The notes under the pieces are model-generated. The model saw nothing but the letters and a program-made list of their open reading frames with translations. It made no database searches and was not told the origin of the DNA. This document shows, one piece after another, positions 1 to 7,599 of a stretch of 64,000 bases of DNA. Both the position numbers and the translations under genes were made by a program. The stretch comes from Chloroflexales bacterium ZM16-3 (lineage in GTDB: Bacteria > Chloroflexota > Chloroflexia > Chloroflexales > Chloroflexaceae), in NCBI GenBank assembly GCA_004138175.2, contig RYFE02000011.1, positions 62,001 to 126,000 of the forward strand. The letters are read 5' to 3'. Each line of letters begins with the position of its first letter. Position 1 is the first letter of the stretch.

Positions 1-175
1 CAAGATCACCGGCGCGGGCGGCGGCGGCTTTATGGTCTTCGCCTGCCCCTTCGACCGCCGCCTCGATCTGGAGCGCGCCCTGATCGAGGCTGGTGTGGTT
101 GTGCGGCCCTTCTCCTTTGTCACGCACGGCGTGCAGTCGTGGAGCGTCGAGGAGCGGGACGAGAATAGCCGATAG
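1..175 (+). CDS. GHMP-family sugar kinase, C-terminal fragment
   Basis: This is the last 57 codons of a gene that starts before the window, open from base 2 to the TAG at 173-175. It begins KITGAGGGGFMVFAC, which matches the third conserved glycine-rich motif of GHMP kinases. The tail (RPFSFVTHGVQSWSV) resembles D-glycero-D-manno-heptose 7-phosphate kinases of the HddA type, which would place it in activated-heptose synthesis. The substrate is a guess from this short tail. The final codons and the stop lie inside a 7-bp tandem repeat, so the natural C-terminus has probably been altered by repeat growth. Confidence 0.7.
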   Translation, partial: KITGAGGGGFMVFACPFDRRLDLERALIEAGVVVRPFSFVTHGVQSWSVEERDENSR

Positions 176-195
176 CCGATAGCCGATAGCCGATA
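165..195. repeat. Heptanucleotide tandem array (ATAGCCG)4.4
   Basis: Four full copies of ATAGCCG plus three bases. The array supplies the stop codon of the upstream kinase. It belongs to the 7-bp tandem repeat class found throughout the window. Confidence 0.9.
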
Positions 196-234
196 AAGTG
201 CATCATGTGGCGATTCACCGCATCAGCAAAGGAT

Positions 235-376
235 CGCCCCCCCTCGCCCGCCGCAGCGGGAGAGGGGGCTGGGGGGTGAGGGCCAAAAGCCGCCCCAACG
301 CCATGAATCGCCTCGCCGCCCAAATCTTCTGTCCGCCCCTCTTCCTATTATGGGAGAGGGGCTGGGGGTGAGGGCC
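235..376. repeat. Two copies of a dispersed GC-rich hairpin repeat
   Basis: Two related segments (235-283 and 335-376) share a core reading CGCCCCTC..GGGAGAGGGGCTGGGGGTGAGGGC around a weak stem. A third copy in the opposite orientation lies at 3403-3441, where it encodes the tail of MrpA. No coding potential is credible in the gap 176-396. Confidence 0.7.
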
Positions 377-396
377 GTCCGGCGGCAATCAGTGCG

Positions 397-747
397 CTAG
401 GGCTCGCTGACGGTGAGCACGCCCTGCATAGCCTCGTGGCCGAGGAGCGAGCAGTAGAAGCGGTAGGTGCCCGCCTTCGGGGCGGGGAAGGCCATCACCG
501 CATCGACGCCGTCGGTGGCGGAGATCTCCCGGTCGCCCGAGGGCAGCAGGATGATCAGGTTGTGGGCCAGCTTGCCCTTATTGCTGAGGGTCAGGAAGAC
601 CTGATCGCCCACGTGGGCCTCGATCTTGTCGGGGCTGAAGCTCATCTCGGTGGCGACAACGGTGATGTGGGTCTCGCGCAGCGGCGCGCCGCAGCCGCTG
701 AGGATAACAGCCAGGGCGAGCAGGATCATAGACAATATCCAGCGCAT
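397..747 (-). CDS. Cupredoxin-domain lipoprotein (type 1 copper protein)
   Basis: A small blue-copper protein, probably an electron carrier on the outer face of the membrane. Counting from an ATG five codons further upstream, a hydrophobic signal peptide ends in the lipobox LSGC (Cys24). The copper ligands are His67 (AHNL), Cys104, His109 and Met112, in the order typical of plastocyanin, azurin and auracyanin. I place the start at the second ATG (747) because GGAG precedes it by five bases and the signal peptide then begins MRWIL; the first ATG (762) lacks a ribosome site. It is divergent from the mrp operon. Its redox partner cannot be read from the context. Confidence 0.85.
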   Translation of the reverse strand: MRWILSMILLALAVILSGCGAPLRETHITVVATEMSFSPDKIEAHVGDQVFLTLSNKGKLAHNLIILLPSGDREISATDGVDAVMAFPAPKAGTYRFYCSLLGHEAMQGVLTVSEP

Positions 748-1069
748 GCGCTCTCCATACATAGTGAGACAACAGAAACCTTTGAGAATTCAGGTACAAT
801 GGATATAGCCCTAGCAATTTGTGATATGTGGCTCTAGTGCAGTAGCGCAAACGTCACCCTATCACCCTGCGCATGCCCGGCCCGTGAACGGGCGGGCTCT
901 TGTTCGACGAAGGCCGCCTGCGCGGCCTGCCTGAGGCCGCGCAGGCGGCCTTCGCAGACCGTAGCCCGCGGCTTCAGCCGCCGGGCGACGCCGCGCCGGG
1001 CGAGTTTTGCGGTATTGCCTCTTAGTATACTCCACAAGCTGTCGCCGACTGATGATGTAGAGAGGTGAG
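748..1069. other. Divergent intergenic region with a hairpin element
   Basis: This 322-bp gap separates the cupredoxin gene and mrpA. It holds no credible gene. Bases 780-830 are AT-richer and probably carry the promoters; TACAAT at 796-801 is a possible -10 box but no convincing -35 goes with it. The remainder is the triple-hairpin element at 875-987. Confidence 0.5.
875..987. repeat. Triple-hairpin interspersed element, copy 1
   Basis: Three stems in series: an outer GCCCGGCCCGT/ACGGGCGGGC pair, a long central stem (GAAGGCCGCCTGCGCGGCC against its complement) and a third GCGGCTTCAGCCGC-type stem. The same arrangement occurs inverted at 40451-40563 and in diverged form at 50930-51041. It resembles REP/BIME elements; no REP-associated transposase is in view. 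Confidence 0.75.
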
Positions 1070-3460
1070 ATGCTCGCTTCGATCGTGTTGATTACGCTGG
1101 CCGCCGCCCCGCTGGGGCTGCTGGCTAGGCGCGGGCCGCGGCCCCTGATCGGATGGGGGCTGGCCCTGCTGCCTGCCGCAACCTTCGCCCTGCTGCTCGC
1201 CCAGCTGCCTGCGCTGTCCGGCGAGCAGCGCCTGGTCGAGGCGATCCCCTGGGCTCCCGCGATGGGCGTGGAGCTGCGCTTCACGCTCGACGGGCTGAGC
1301 CTGCTCTTTGGCCTGGTGATCAGCGGCATCGGCACGCTGATCTTCGGCTACGCGGGCCACTATATGGCGAGCGACCCCGGCCTCGGCCGGTTTATGGTCT
1401 ATCTGATCCTGTTCATGGGCGCGATGCTCGGTGTGGTGCTGGCTGGTAATGTGCTGACGATGTTCCTCTTCTGGGAGCTGACCTCGGTCACGTCGTACCT
1501 GCTGATCGGCTACAAGCACGACTACTCGGACGCCCGGCGGGGCGCGCTACAGTCGCTGCTGATCACGGCGGGGGGCGGGCTGGCCCTGCTGGTGGGCCTG
1601 CTGCTGCTGGGCGAGGCGGCCCGGCGGGCGGGCGTGCCTGCGGGCGAGGCATATACCTTCGAGGCGATCATCGGCGCGGGCGAGGCGATCAAGGCCGGGC
1701 CGCTCTACCTCCCGGCGATGATCCTGGTCTTCCTGGGCGCCTTCACCAAGTCGGCGCAGTTCCCCTTCCACTTCTGGCTGCCGGGCGCGATGCAGGCGCC
1801 CACGCCGGCATCGGCCTTCTTGCATTCGGCAACCATGGTCAAGGCCGGGATCTACCTGCTGGCCCGGCTGGCCCCCGGCCTGGGCGGCACGCCGCTGTGG
1901 AGCGGGACGCTGGTGCTGGTGGGCGGCTTCACCTTCGCCTTCGGGGCGGTGGTGGCCACGCGCAAGCTCGACATCAAGGCGCTGCTGGCCTACACCACCC
2001 TGAGCATGCTCGGCGGCCTGGTGATGCTGATCGGCCTGGGCGGCAAGTACGCGGCCGAGGCACTGGCGGTGAACATTCTGGCCCACGCGCTCTACAAGTC
2101 CTCGCTCTTTATGATCGCCGGGATCATCGACCACGAGACGGGCACGCGCGACCTGAACCGGCTGGGCGGGCTGCGCCGGTTTATGCCGGGCACGACGGTC
2201 TTTATCGCCCTGGCCCTGCTCTCGCAGATGGGCATCCCGATCTTCTTCGGCTTTGTGGGCAAGGAGATTATGATCGAGGCGGCCCTGGAGAGCCCGCTGG
2301 CCGATCCCTGGCGCTACGCCGCCCTGGCGGCGATTGTGGTGGGCGCGGTGGGCTACATCGTGGCGGCATGGCGACTCTTCAAGAACGCCTTCCTGGGCCA
2401 GCCCTCGCCCGATGTGCTCCAGCAGCATGTGACCGACCCGCACCTGGGGATGCTGGCCGCGCCTGCCGTGCCTGCCGCGCTCTCGCTGCTGCTGCCGCTC
2501 GGCCTGCTGCCCTTCGTCTCGCAGCTGCTGGCCCCAGCCGCCTCGGCGGTGTACGGCCACGGGCTTGAGCTTGACCTGGCGCTCTGGCACGGGGTGAATG
2601 TGGCCCTGGGGGTGAGCGCGGCGGCGATCCTGACCGGCGCGCTGCTGGCCCGCTTCGAGCGGCAGCTGGCCGGGCTGCCCTTGTCGCTGCCGATCTGGCT
2701 CGACGGGGCCAAGCTGTTTGAGCGGCTGACCGACGCGCTGATCGCCGGGGCCACCGTACTGACCAGGGCGCTCCAGAACGGCCAGCTGCGCCGCTACATG
2801 CTGTACACCACGGTATCCTTTCTGGTCGTGGCCGGGCTGCCCTTCATCCTCTACGGGACGGCGTCCGTGCGGCTCATCCCCGACCCGCAGCTCCAGCCCT
2901 ACGAGATCTTCGCCGCCGCGCTCATCCCGGTGGCGGTCGTGGCCACGATCAGGGCCAGATCGCGGCTGGGCGCGATCATCGCCGTGAGCGTGGTGGGCGC
3001 GATGGTCTCGCTCTTCTTTGTGCTGTTTAGCGCGCCGGACCTGGCGCTGACCCAGCTGCTGATCGAGGTGCTCTCGACCGTGTTCCTGGTGCTGGTCTTC
3101 TCGGTGCTGCCCTCCCGCTTCGAGATCCTGTCGTCGCGCTGGAAGCGCTCGCGCGACGCGGTGTTGGCCGGGCTGGTGGGCCTGCTGATGACTGGCCTGG
3201 TGCTGGCGACCTCTGGCAGCAGCGCCTTCAGCTCGATCTCGCCCTTCTTCCTAGAGAACAGCCTGGCGAAGGGCAAGGGCCACAATGTGGTGAATGTGAT
3301 CCTGGTGGACTTTCGCGGCTTCGATACGATGGGCGAGATCACGGTGCTGCTCACCGCGCTGCTGGCGATCTATGGGCTGCTGCGGATGCGGCGGGCTGCC
3401 CCTCGCCCCCCAGCCCCCTCTCCCTCTGGGGGAGAGAGGGGACAGAAGGAGGGCATATAG
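1070..3460 (+). CDS. mrpA: Multisubunit cation/proton antiporter subunit A (MrpA)
   Basis: Largest subunit of the Mrp/Mnh antiporter, which uses the proton gradient to expel sodium or other cations. The N-terminal two-thirds is a NuoL-like channel: FLFWELTSVTSYLL carries the key membrane Glu near residue 136, and LGAFTKSAQFPFHFWLPGAM carries the channel Lys near 225. The C-terminal third has the DUF4040-type segment FSAPDLALTQLLIEVLST and a final helix after NVVNVILVDFRGFDTMGE. At 796 residues the length is normal for MrpA. GAGGTG lies just before the ATG. The last ~19 residues (RPPAPSPSGGERG) come from a dispersed repeat that has overrun the 3' end. First gene of mrpABCDEFG. Confidence 0.95.
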   Translation: MLASIVLITLAAAPLGLLARRGPRPLIGWGLALLPAATFALLLAQLPALSGEQRLVEAIPWAPAMGVELRFTLDGLSLLFGLVISGIGTLIFGYAGHYMASDPGLGRFMVYLILFMGAMLGVVLAGNVLTMFLFWELTSVTSYLLIGYKHDYSDARRGALQSLLITAGGGLALLVGLLLLGEAARRAGVPAGEAYTFEAIIGAGEAIKAGPLYLPAMILVFLGAFTKSAQFPFHFWLPGAMQAPTPASAFLHSATMVKAGIYLLARLAPGLGGTPLWSGTLVLVGGFTFAFGAVVATRKLDIKALLAYTTLSMLGGLVMLIGLGGKYAAEALAVNILAHALYKSSLFMIAGIIDHETGTRDLNRLGGLRRFMPGTTVFIALALLSQMGIPIFFGFVGKEIMIEAALESPLADPWRYAALAAIVVGAVGYIVAAWRLFKNAFLGQPSPDVLQQHVTDPHLGMLAAPAVPAALSLLLPLGLLPFVSQLLAPAASAVYGHGLELDLALWHGVNVALGVSAAAILTGALLARFERQLAGLPLSLPIWLDGAKLFERLTDALIAGATVLTRALQNGQLRRYMLYTTVSFLVVAGLPFILYGTASVRLIPDPQLQPYEIFAAALIPVAVVATIRARSRLGAIIAVSVVGAMVSLFFVLFSAPDLALTQLLIEVLSTVFLVLVFSVLPSRFEILSSRWKRSRDAVLAGLVGLLMTGLVLATSGSSAFSSISPFFLENSLAKGKGHNVVNVILVDFRGFDTMGEITVLLTALLAIYGLLRMRRAAPRPPAPSPSGGERGQKEGI
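3403..3441. repeat. Dispersed repeat encoding the MrpA C-terminus
   Basis: Inverted copy of the repeat seen at 235-283 and 335-376 (CCCCCAGCCCCCTCTCCCTC and onward). It is read in frame as the non-conserved tail of MrpA. Confidence 0.7.
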
Positions 3461-3462
3461 CG

Positions 3463-3930
3463 ATGTACGACTCGGTGATTCTGCGCAGTGTGGCCCGGCT
3501 GATGCTGCCGATCTTGCTGATGCTGGCGGTGTTTATGCTGCTGCGCGGCCATAATCTGCCGGGTGGCGGATTCATCGGCGGGCTGGTGGCGTCCTGTGCA
3601 GTTATCCTCCAGATGGTGGCCTTCGGGCCGACCTTCGCCCGCCGGGCGCTGCCCGCCAACTACCTGGCCATAGCCGCCTTTGGCGTGCTCTTCGCCGGGG
3701 TCTGGGGGCTGCCGTCCCTGATCGGCGGCCAGCCCTTCCTGACCTCGCTCTGGCTGCCCCAGCCGATCCCTGGCGTGGGCAAGATCGGCACGCCGGTGCT
3801 GTTCGATGTGGGGGTCTTCCTGACGGTGGTGGGGGTGACGACGCAGATCGCCCTGCTGCTGGCCGAGGAACCGCTGCTCTTCCCCACGGAACGCGGGCCG
3901 GCTGATGGGGAGGGCGCGCCGAGAGCGTAG
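3463..3930 (+). CDS. mrpB: Mrp antiporter subunit B
   Basis: A 155-residue membrane protein with four predicted helices and the MnhB signature GHNLPGGGFIGGLVAS near residue 27. In Mrp complexes MrpB packs beside the C-terminal part of MrpA. The ATG lies two bases after the mrpA stop, so translation is probably coupled. The stop is followed directly by a perfect 26-bp palindrome. Family length is about 140-160 residues, so the gene appears intact. Confidence 0.93.
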   Translation: MYDSVILRSVARLMLPILLMLAVFMLLRGHNLPGGGFIGGLVASCAVILQMVAFGPTFARRALPANYLAIAAFGVLFAGVWGLPSLIGGQPFLTSLWLPQPIPGVGKIGTPVLFDVGVFLTVVGVTTQIALLLAEEPLLFPTERGPADGEGAPRA

Positions 3931-3940
3931 GGACGCAGCA

Positions 3941-3966
3941 TAGGGACGCAGCGCGCTGCGTCCCTA
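3941..3966. repeat. Perfect 26-bp palindrome between mrpB and mrpC
   Basis: TAGGGACGCAGCG followed by its exact reverse complement. A longer imperfect stem (3927-3980) encloses it. The identical palindrome recurs at 4340-4365 after mrpC. It could be an mRNA processing or attenuation site, because the operon continues through it. Confidence 0.9.
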
Positions 3967-4003
3967 CGCTGTGCCCCTACACCCTCTGGGATTGGAGCTA
4001 CAG

Positions 4004-4342
4004 ATGACACTCATCCTCGCAATATCTATCGGCTGCCTGTTCGCCGGGGCGATCTACCTGATGCTGCGGCGCAGCGTGGTCAAGCTTATCCTGGGGCTGC
4101 TGCTGCTCAGCCACGGGGTCAACCTGCTGATCTTTACGATGGGCGACGGGGTGCGCCGGGGCGCGCCGCCAATTGTGGACGACGCCGGGCTGCCCCCGGC
4201 CAACGTGGCCGACCCGCTGGTGCAGGCGCTGATCCTGACGGCGATTGTGATCAGCTTTGGGCTCACCGCCTTCGTGCTGGCCCTGGCCTATCGGGCCAAC
4301 CAGGCCGTGGGCTCGGACGACCTGAACGATATGATCGAGTAG
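4004..4342 (+). CDS. mrpC: Mrp antiporter subunit C (NuoK-like)
   Basis: A 112-residue, three-helix protein homologous to NuoK. The second helix carries GLLLLSHGVNLLIF and the third follows DPLVQALILTAIVISFG. An ATG at 3971 is in frame, but the one at 4004 is preceded by TTGGAGC at good spacing and begins at the conserved N-terminus MTLILAISIGC, so I use it. The TAG stop is the first three bases of a perfect palindrome. It lies between mrpB and mrpD in the standard order. Confidence 0.93.
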   Translation: MTLILAISIGCLFAGAIYLMLRRSVVKLILGLLLLSHGVNLLIFTMGDGVRRGAPPIVDDAGLPPANVADPLVQALILTAIVISFGLTAFVLALAYRANQAVGSDDLNDMIE

Positions 4343-4365
4343 GGACGCAGCGCGCTGCGTCCCTA
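4340..4365. repeat. Perfect 26-bp palindrome at the mrpC stop codon
   Basis: Identical to the palindrome at 3941-3966. Its first three bases are the TAG stop of mrpC, and it ends nine bases before the mrpD ATG, so it may occlude the mrpD ribosome site when folded. Confidence 0.9.
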
Positions 4366-4374
4366 TGGGGGAAT

Positions 4375-5892
4375 ATGAACAACCATCTTTTTCTTCCTTT
4401 AATCGTGCCGCTGATGGGTGCGGCGCTGGCGGTGCTGCTGGGCCGGCGGCGGACGCTGGCCCGCGCGGTTGTGCTGGCCGTCGTGCTTTTTAGCACCGGC
4501 TATGGCGGCTGGCTGCTCTGGCTGGTGAGCGTGGCCGGGCGCCAGGCGACCCAGGCATCGAACTGGCCGGCGCCCTTCGGCATCTCGCTGGTGGCCGACC
4601 TGCTGGGCGCGACCATGCTCTTCGTCTCGTCGCTGCTGATGCTGGGCGCGGTGGCCTACAGCCTGGCCACCATCGAGGCCGACTACGAGCAGCACTTCTA
4701 CTACCCGCTGCTGCTCCTGCTGCTGCTCGGCGTGAGCGGGGCATTCCTCACCGGCGACCTGTTCAACCTGTATGTGTGGTTCGAGGTGCTGCTGATGTCG
4801 TCGTTTGGGCTGCTCACCCTGGGCGGCACGCGCGGGCAGCTGGTGGGCGGCCTGAAGTACGTGGTGCTGAACCTGGTCGGAAGCACCGTCTTCCTGATCG
4901 GCGGCGGCATGATCTACGGGCTGGCAGGCACGCTGAACATGGCCCACCTGGGCGAGCGCCTGGCTACGCTGCGCGAGCCCGGCCTGGCCACCGCCATCGC
5001 CGGGCTGTTCCTGTTCGCCTTCGGCAGCAAGGCCGCCATCGCGCCGCTGTTCTTCTGGCTGCCCGAGAGCTACCACACCCCGCCGCCCGCCGTCACCGCG
5101 ATCTTCAGCGGGCTGATGACTAAGGTGGGGGTCTACGCGCTCTACCGGGTCTTCGGCCTTGTGCTGGCCAATGAGCTTGCCCGCATGGCACCGCTCATCC
5201 TGGCTCTGGCCGGGGCCACGATGGTGCTGGGCGTGCTGGGCGCGCTGGCCCAGACGGAGATGCGGCGCGTGCTCTCGTTCACCATCATCGCCGAGGTGGG
5301 CTACTGCGTGATGGGGCTTGGGCTGGCGAGCGCGGCGGGGCTGGCGGCTGGCCTGCTCTTCACCGCCCACGTGATGATCGTGAAGGCGGGGCTGCTCTTT
5401 CTGGCCGGGGCCATCGAGCGGTCGGCGGGCACCGGCGACCTGCGGAAGCTGGGGGGCATGGCCCGCCGCGAGCCGGTTCTGGCGACCTTCTGGTTTCTGG
5501 GCATGCTATCGCTGGCCGGCGTGCCGCCCATGAGCGGCTTCTTCGGCAAGCTGGCCCTGCTCCAGGCGGGCGTGGCCCAGGGCCAGTATGTGATCACCGG
5601 GGTGGCGGCCACCGTCAGCCTGCTGATCTTCCTGGCGCTGCTGAAGATCTGGAACGAGGTGTTCTGGAAGAAGTCCTACGAGGACCAGAGCAAGCTGCCG
5701 AGGGTGAGCGTCGCCGCGCTGGCCCCGGGGGCGCTGCTGGTGGTGCTCAGCCTGGTGATCGGTGTGGCCGCCGGGCCGATCTCCGAGCTGAGCGCGCTGG
5801 CTGGCGCGCAGGCGCTCGACCTGACGGGCTACGCTCAGGCCACCTGCGGCGCGGGCGGCTGCGAGGCGGCCATGTCGGAGCTGATGAAGTGA
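4375..5892 (+). CDS. mrpD: Mrp antiporter subunit D (NuoN/NuoM-like)
   Basis: Second channel-type subunit of the Mrp antiporter, 505 residues with about 14 membrane helices. FNLYVWFEVLLMSSFGLL carries the conserved Glu of helix 5. The channel segment reads LFAFGSKAAIAPLFFWLPES, with the Lys typical of antiporter-like subunits, followed by HTPPPAVTAIFSGLMTKVGVYA. The length is typical of MrpD. GGGGGAAT before the ATG serves as ribosome site, and the palindrome at 4340-4365 lies just upstream. Confidence 0.95.
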   Translation: MNNHLFLPLIVPLMGAALAVLLGRRRTLARAVVLAVVLFSTGYGGWLLWLVSVAGRQATQASNWPAPFGISLVADLLGATMLFVSSLLMLGAVAYSLATIEADYEQHFYYPLLLLLLLGVSGAFLTGDLFNLYVWFEVLLMSSFGLLTLGGTRGQLVGGLKYVVLNLVGSTVFLIGGGMIYGLAGTLNMAHLGERLATLREPGLATAIAGLFLFAFGSKAAIAPLFFWLPESYHTPPPAVTAIFSGLMTKVGVYALYRVFGLVLANELARMAPLILALAGATMVLGVLGALAQTEMRRVLSFTIIAEVGYCVMGLGLASAAGLAAGLLFTAHVMIVKAGLLFLAGAIERSAGTGDLRKLGGMARREPVLATFWFLGMLSLAGVPPMSGFFGKLALLQAGVAQGQYVITGVAATVSLLIFLALLKIWNEVFWKKSYEDQSKLPRVSVAALAPGALLVVLSLVIGVAAGPISELSALAGAQALDLTGYAQATCGAGGCEAAMSELMK

Positions 5893-5899
5893 GGCCGCA

Positions 5900-6400
5900 A
5901 TGCTTGTGCTAAATCTGACACTCGCGATTGTCTGGATGGTGCTCCAGACCTCATTCACCTGGCCGGACTTTGTGGTGGGTATGGCCGTGGGCTTCGCGAT
6001 CATCGGGGTGAGCGAGCCCGCCCTGCGCCCGCAGCACCCCGACCTGTCCGTCGGCCGCGCCCGCACCAGCTATGTGAGCCTGACCCTGCGGGCGATCAGT
6101 CTGGTCAGCTTTATGATCGTGGCGATCATCAAATCGAACCTGGACGTGGCCCGAATCGTGCTGAACCCGCGCCACGTCTTCCGGCCGGGGATCGTGGGCG
6201 TGCCGCTGGATGTGCAGAGCGACTCCGGGATCACCCTGCTGGCGATCATGGTGACGATCACGCCGGGCACGGTGGCCCTCGACGTGTCGAGCGACCGGCA
6301 CACGATGTATATCCACGCGATAGACGTGCGCGACGCGGCGGCGCTGCGCGATGAGATCAAAAACGAGTTCGAGCGTCGCGTGATGGAGATCTTCCCATGA
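5900..6400 (+). CDS. mrpE: Mrp antiporter subunit E
   Basis: A 166-residue subunit with two N-terminal helices and a soluble C-terminal domain. The MnhE signature is present: VGVPLDVQSDSGITLLAIMVTITPGTVALDV in two parts near residues 96-127. GAGG precedes the ATG by five bases, and the gene starts seven bases after mrpD. It overlaps mrpF by four bases (ATGA), indicating translational coupling. Confidence 0.93.
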   Translation: MLVLNLTLAIVWMVLQTSFTWPDFVVGMAVGFAIIGVSEPALRPQHPDLSVGRARTSYVSLTLRAISLVSFMIVAIIKSNLDVARIVLNPRHVFRPGIVGVPLDVQSDSGITLLAIMVTITPGTVALDVSSDRHTMYIHAIDVRDAAALRDEIKNEFERRVMEIFP

Positions 6401-6666
6401 GCCTATTTGCAACCCTGATGGGCGGACTGATGGCGGTGCTGGTGATCTCGCTCGCTCTGACCATGGCCCGCCTGCTGATCGGGCCGAGCATCCCCGACCG
6501 GGCGATGTCGTTCGACATGGTGATGATCCATGTGGTGGGCCTGGGGGCGATCAGCGCCGTGCTCACCAACGAGTCGATCCTGATCGACGCGGTGATCATC
6601 GTGGCGGTGCTGGGCTTCCTGGGGACGGTGGCCCTGGCCCGCTACATCGAGGAGGGGGGCGTCTGA
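6397..6666 (+). CDS. mrpF: Mrp antiporter subunit F
   Basis: An 89-residue, three-helix subunit with the MnhF pattern: LTMARLLIGPSIPDRAMSFD near residues 21-40 and DAVIIVAVLGFLGTVALARY near the end. It overlaps both neighbours, sharing ATGA with mrpE and TGATG with mrpG. The size matches the family. Confidence 0.93.
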   Translation: MSLFATLMGGLMAVLVISLALTMARLLIGPSIPDRAMSFDMVMIHVVGLGAISAVLTNESILIDAVIIVAVLGFLGTVALARYIEEGGV

Positions 6667-7019
6667 TGACGGTCACGGAGCTGATCACGGTGGCGCTCAC
6701 CGCTATCGGCGTGCTCTTCACGCTGCTGGCCTCGATCGGGCTGGTGCGCATGCCCGACCTCTACACCCGCGCCCACGCGGTGGGCAAGGCCGGAACCCTC
6801 GGCATCGCGGGGGTGCTGCTGGGGGTGGCGGTGGCCTTCGGCGACCTGCTGACGGGGCTGAAGATGGTGGCCCTGGTGGCGTTCTTCTTCCTCACGGCGC
6901 CGGTGGCCACGCATATGCTGGACCGGGCGGCGTTCCTGACGGGGGTGCGGCCGATCGCGGCGACGAGGCCGAATGATCTTGAGGGGGGCTACGACCCGGA
7001 AAGTAAGCGGCTGCGGTAA
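6666..7019 (+). CDS. mrpG: Mrp antiporter subunit G
   Basis: Last gene of the seven-gene antiporter operon, 117 residues. The family core VLFTLLASIGLVRMPDLYTR and AHAVGKAGTLGIAG is present in the first half, followed by a third helix and a short hydrophilic tail. The ATG overlaps the mrpF stop by one base. The complete A-G set argues for a functional cation/proton antiporter rather than a partial Mrp-like complex. Confidence 0.93.
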   Translation: MTVTELITVALTAIGVLFTLLASIGLVRMPDLYTRAHAVGKAGTLGIAGVLLGVAVAFGDLLTGLKMVALVAFFFLTAPVATHMLDRAAFLTGVRPIAATRPNDLEGGYDPESKRLR

Positions 7020-7368
7020 GTTTTTTGCGGGCGCTGCGCCCCGCGCCCCGCCCCGGGGGCCAGCCCTCGGGAACCCCGCTGGGGGCGCTACGCCCCCCAG
7101 ACCCCCTGAATCTGATGCTGCCTTATGCGGAGCGCCCGTTGTTTGGATCGTGCGCGGTGTTGTTTGGCCTTCGTGCGGTGCGGGTAATGCCGTGCCATCC
7201 CCTTTTCCTCTGCCGGGTAGCGGCATTGCCGCTGAGGTGCGACCTCCCGCACCTGCGCAGCTGTCATGACAACGGGCATTGCAAGAGCCGCCGGCCTAAG
7301 ATTCCAGGGTTCGAAGGGGCGGAGCCCCTCGCGGGAGGTCCAGGAGGGCGGGCCCTCCTGGCGCGGGT
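7020..7368. other. Intergenic region with GC-rich palindromes
   Basis: No credible gene. Bases 7022-7110 hold stacked short palindromes such as GGGCGCTGCGCCC and GGGGGCGCTACGCCCCC; 7312-7362 hold GGGGCGGAGCCCC and AGGAGGGCGGGCCCTCCT. They could terminate the mrp transcript. Bases 7110-7310 show nothing I can name. Confidence 0.5.
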
Positions 7369-7598
7369 CTGGGGCGCGCAGCCCCAGCATGAATACGTCA
7401 GCCCTGGGGCGCGCAGCCCCAGCATGAATACGTCAGCCCTGGGGCGCGCAGCCCCAGCATGAATACGTCAGCCCTGGGGCGCGCAGCCCCGGCATGAATA
7501 CGTCAGCCCTGGGGCGCGCAGCCCCGGCATGAATACGTCAGCCCTGGGGCGCGCAGCCCCGGCATGAATACGTCAGCCCTGGGGCGCGCAGCCCCGGC
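7369..7598. repeat. 35-bp tandem array, 6.6 copies, ending at a stop codon
   Basis: Units start at 7369, 7404, 7439, 7474, 7509, 7544 and 7579 (partial). Each has a 15-base hairpin GGGGCGCGCAGCCCC plus a linker with GCATGAATACGTCAG. The first three units read CCCCAG and the last four CCCCGG, a single-base difference that tracks how the array grew. The partial unit ends one base before the stop codon of the CHAT gene (7600-7602). It is not CRISPR: the whole period is repeated with no unique spacers. Confidence 0.95.
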
Positions 7599-7599
7599 G

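Noticed and set aside
1547-2590. Long minus-strand open frames opposite mrpA and other GC-rich genes
   Set aside because: They mirror real genes, have Arg/His/Gln-rich composition and no ribosome sites; typical antisense shadows at high GC.
7290-7330. Possible tRNA (GGGTTCGAA resembles a T-loop)
   Set aside because: No acceptor, D or anticodon stems can be built around it; it is part of a GGGGCGGAGCCCC palindrome.
7369-7598. Possible CRISPR array
   Set aside because: The full 35-bp period repeats with no unique spacers and no cas genes are present.
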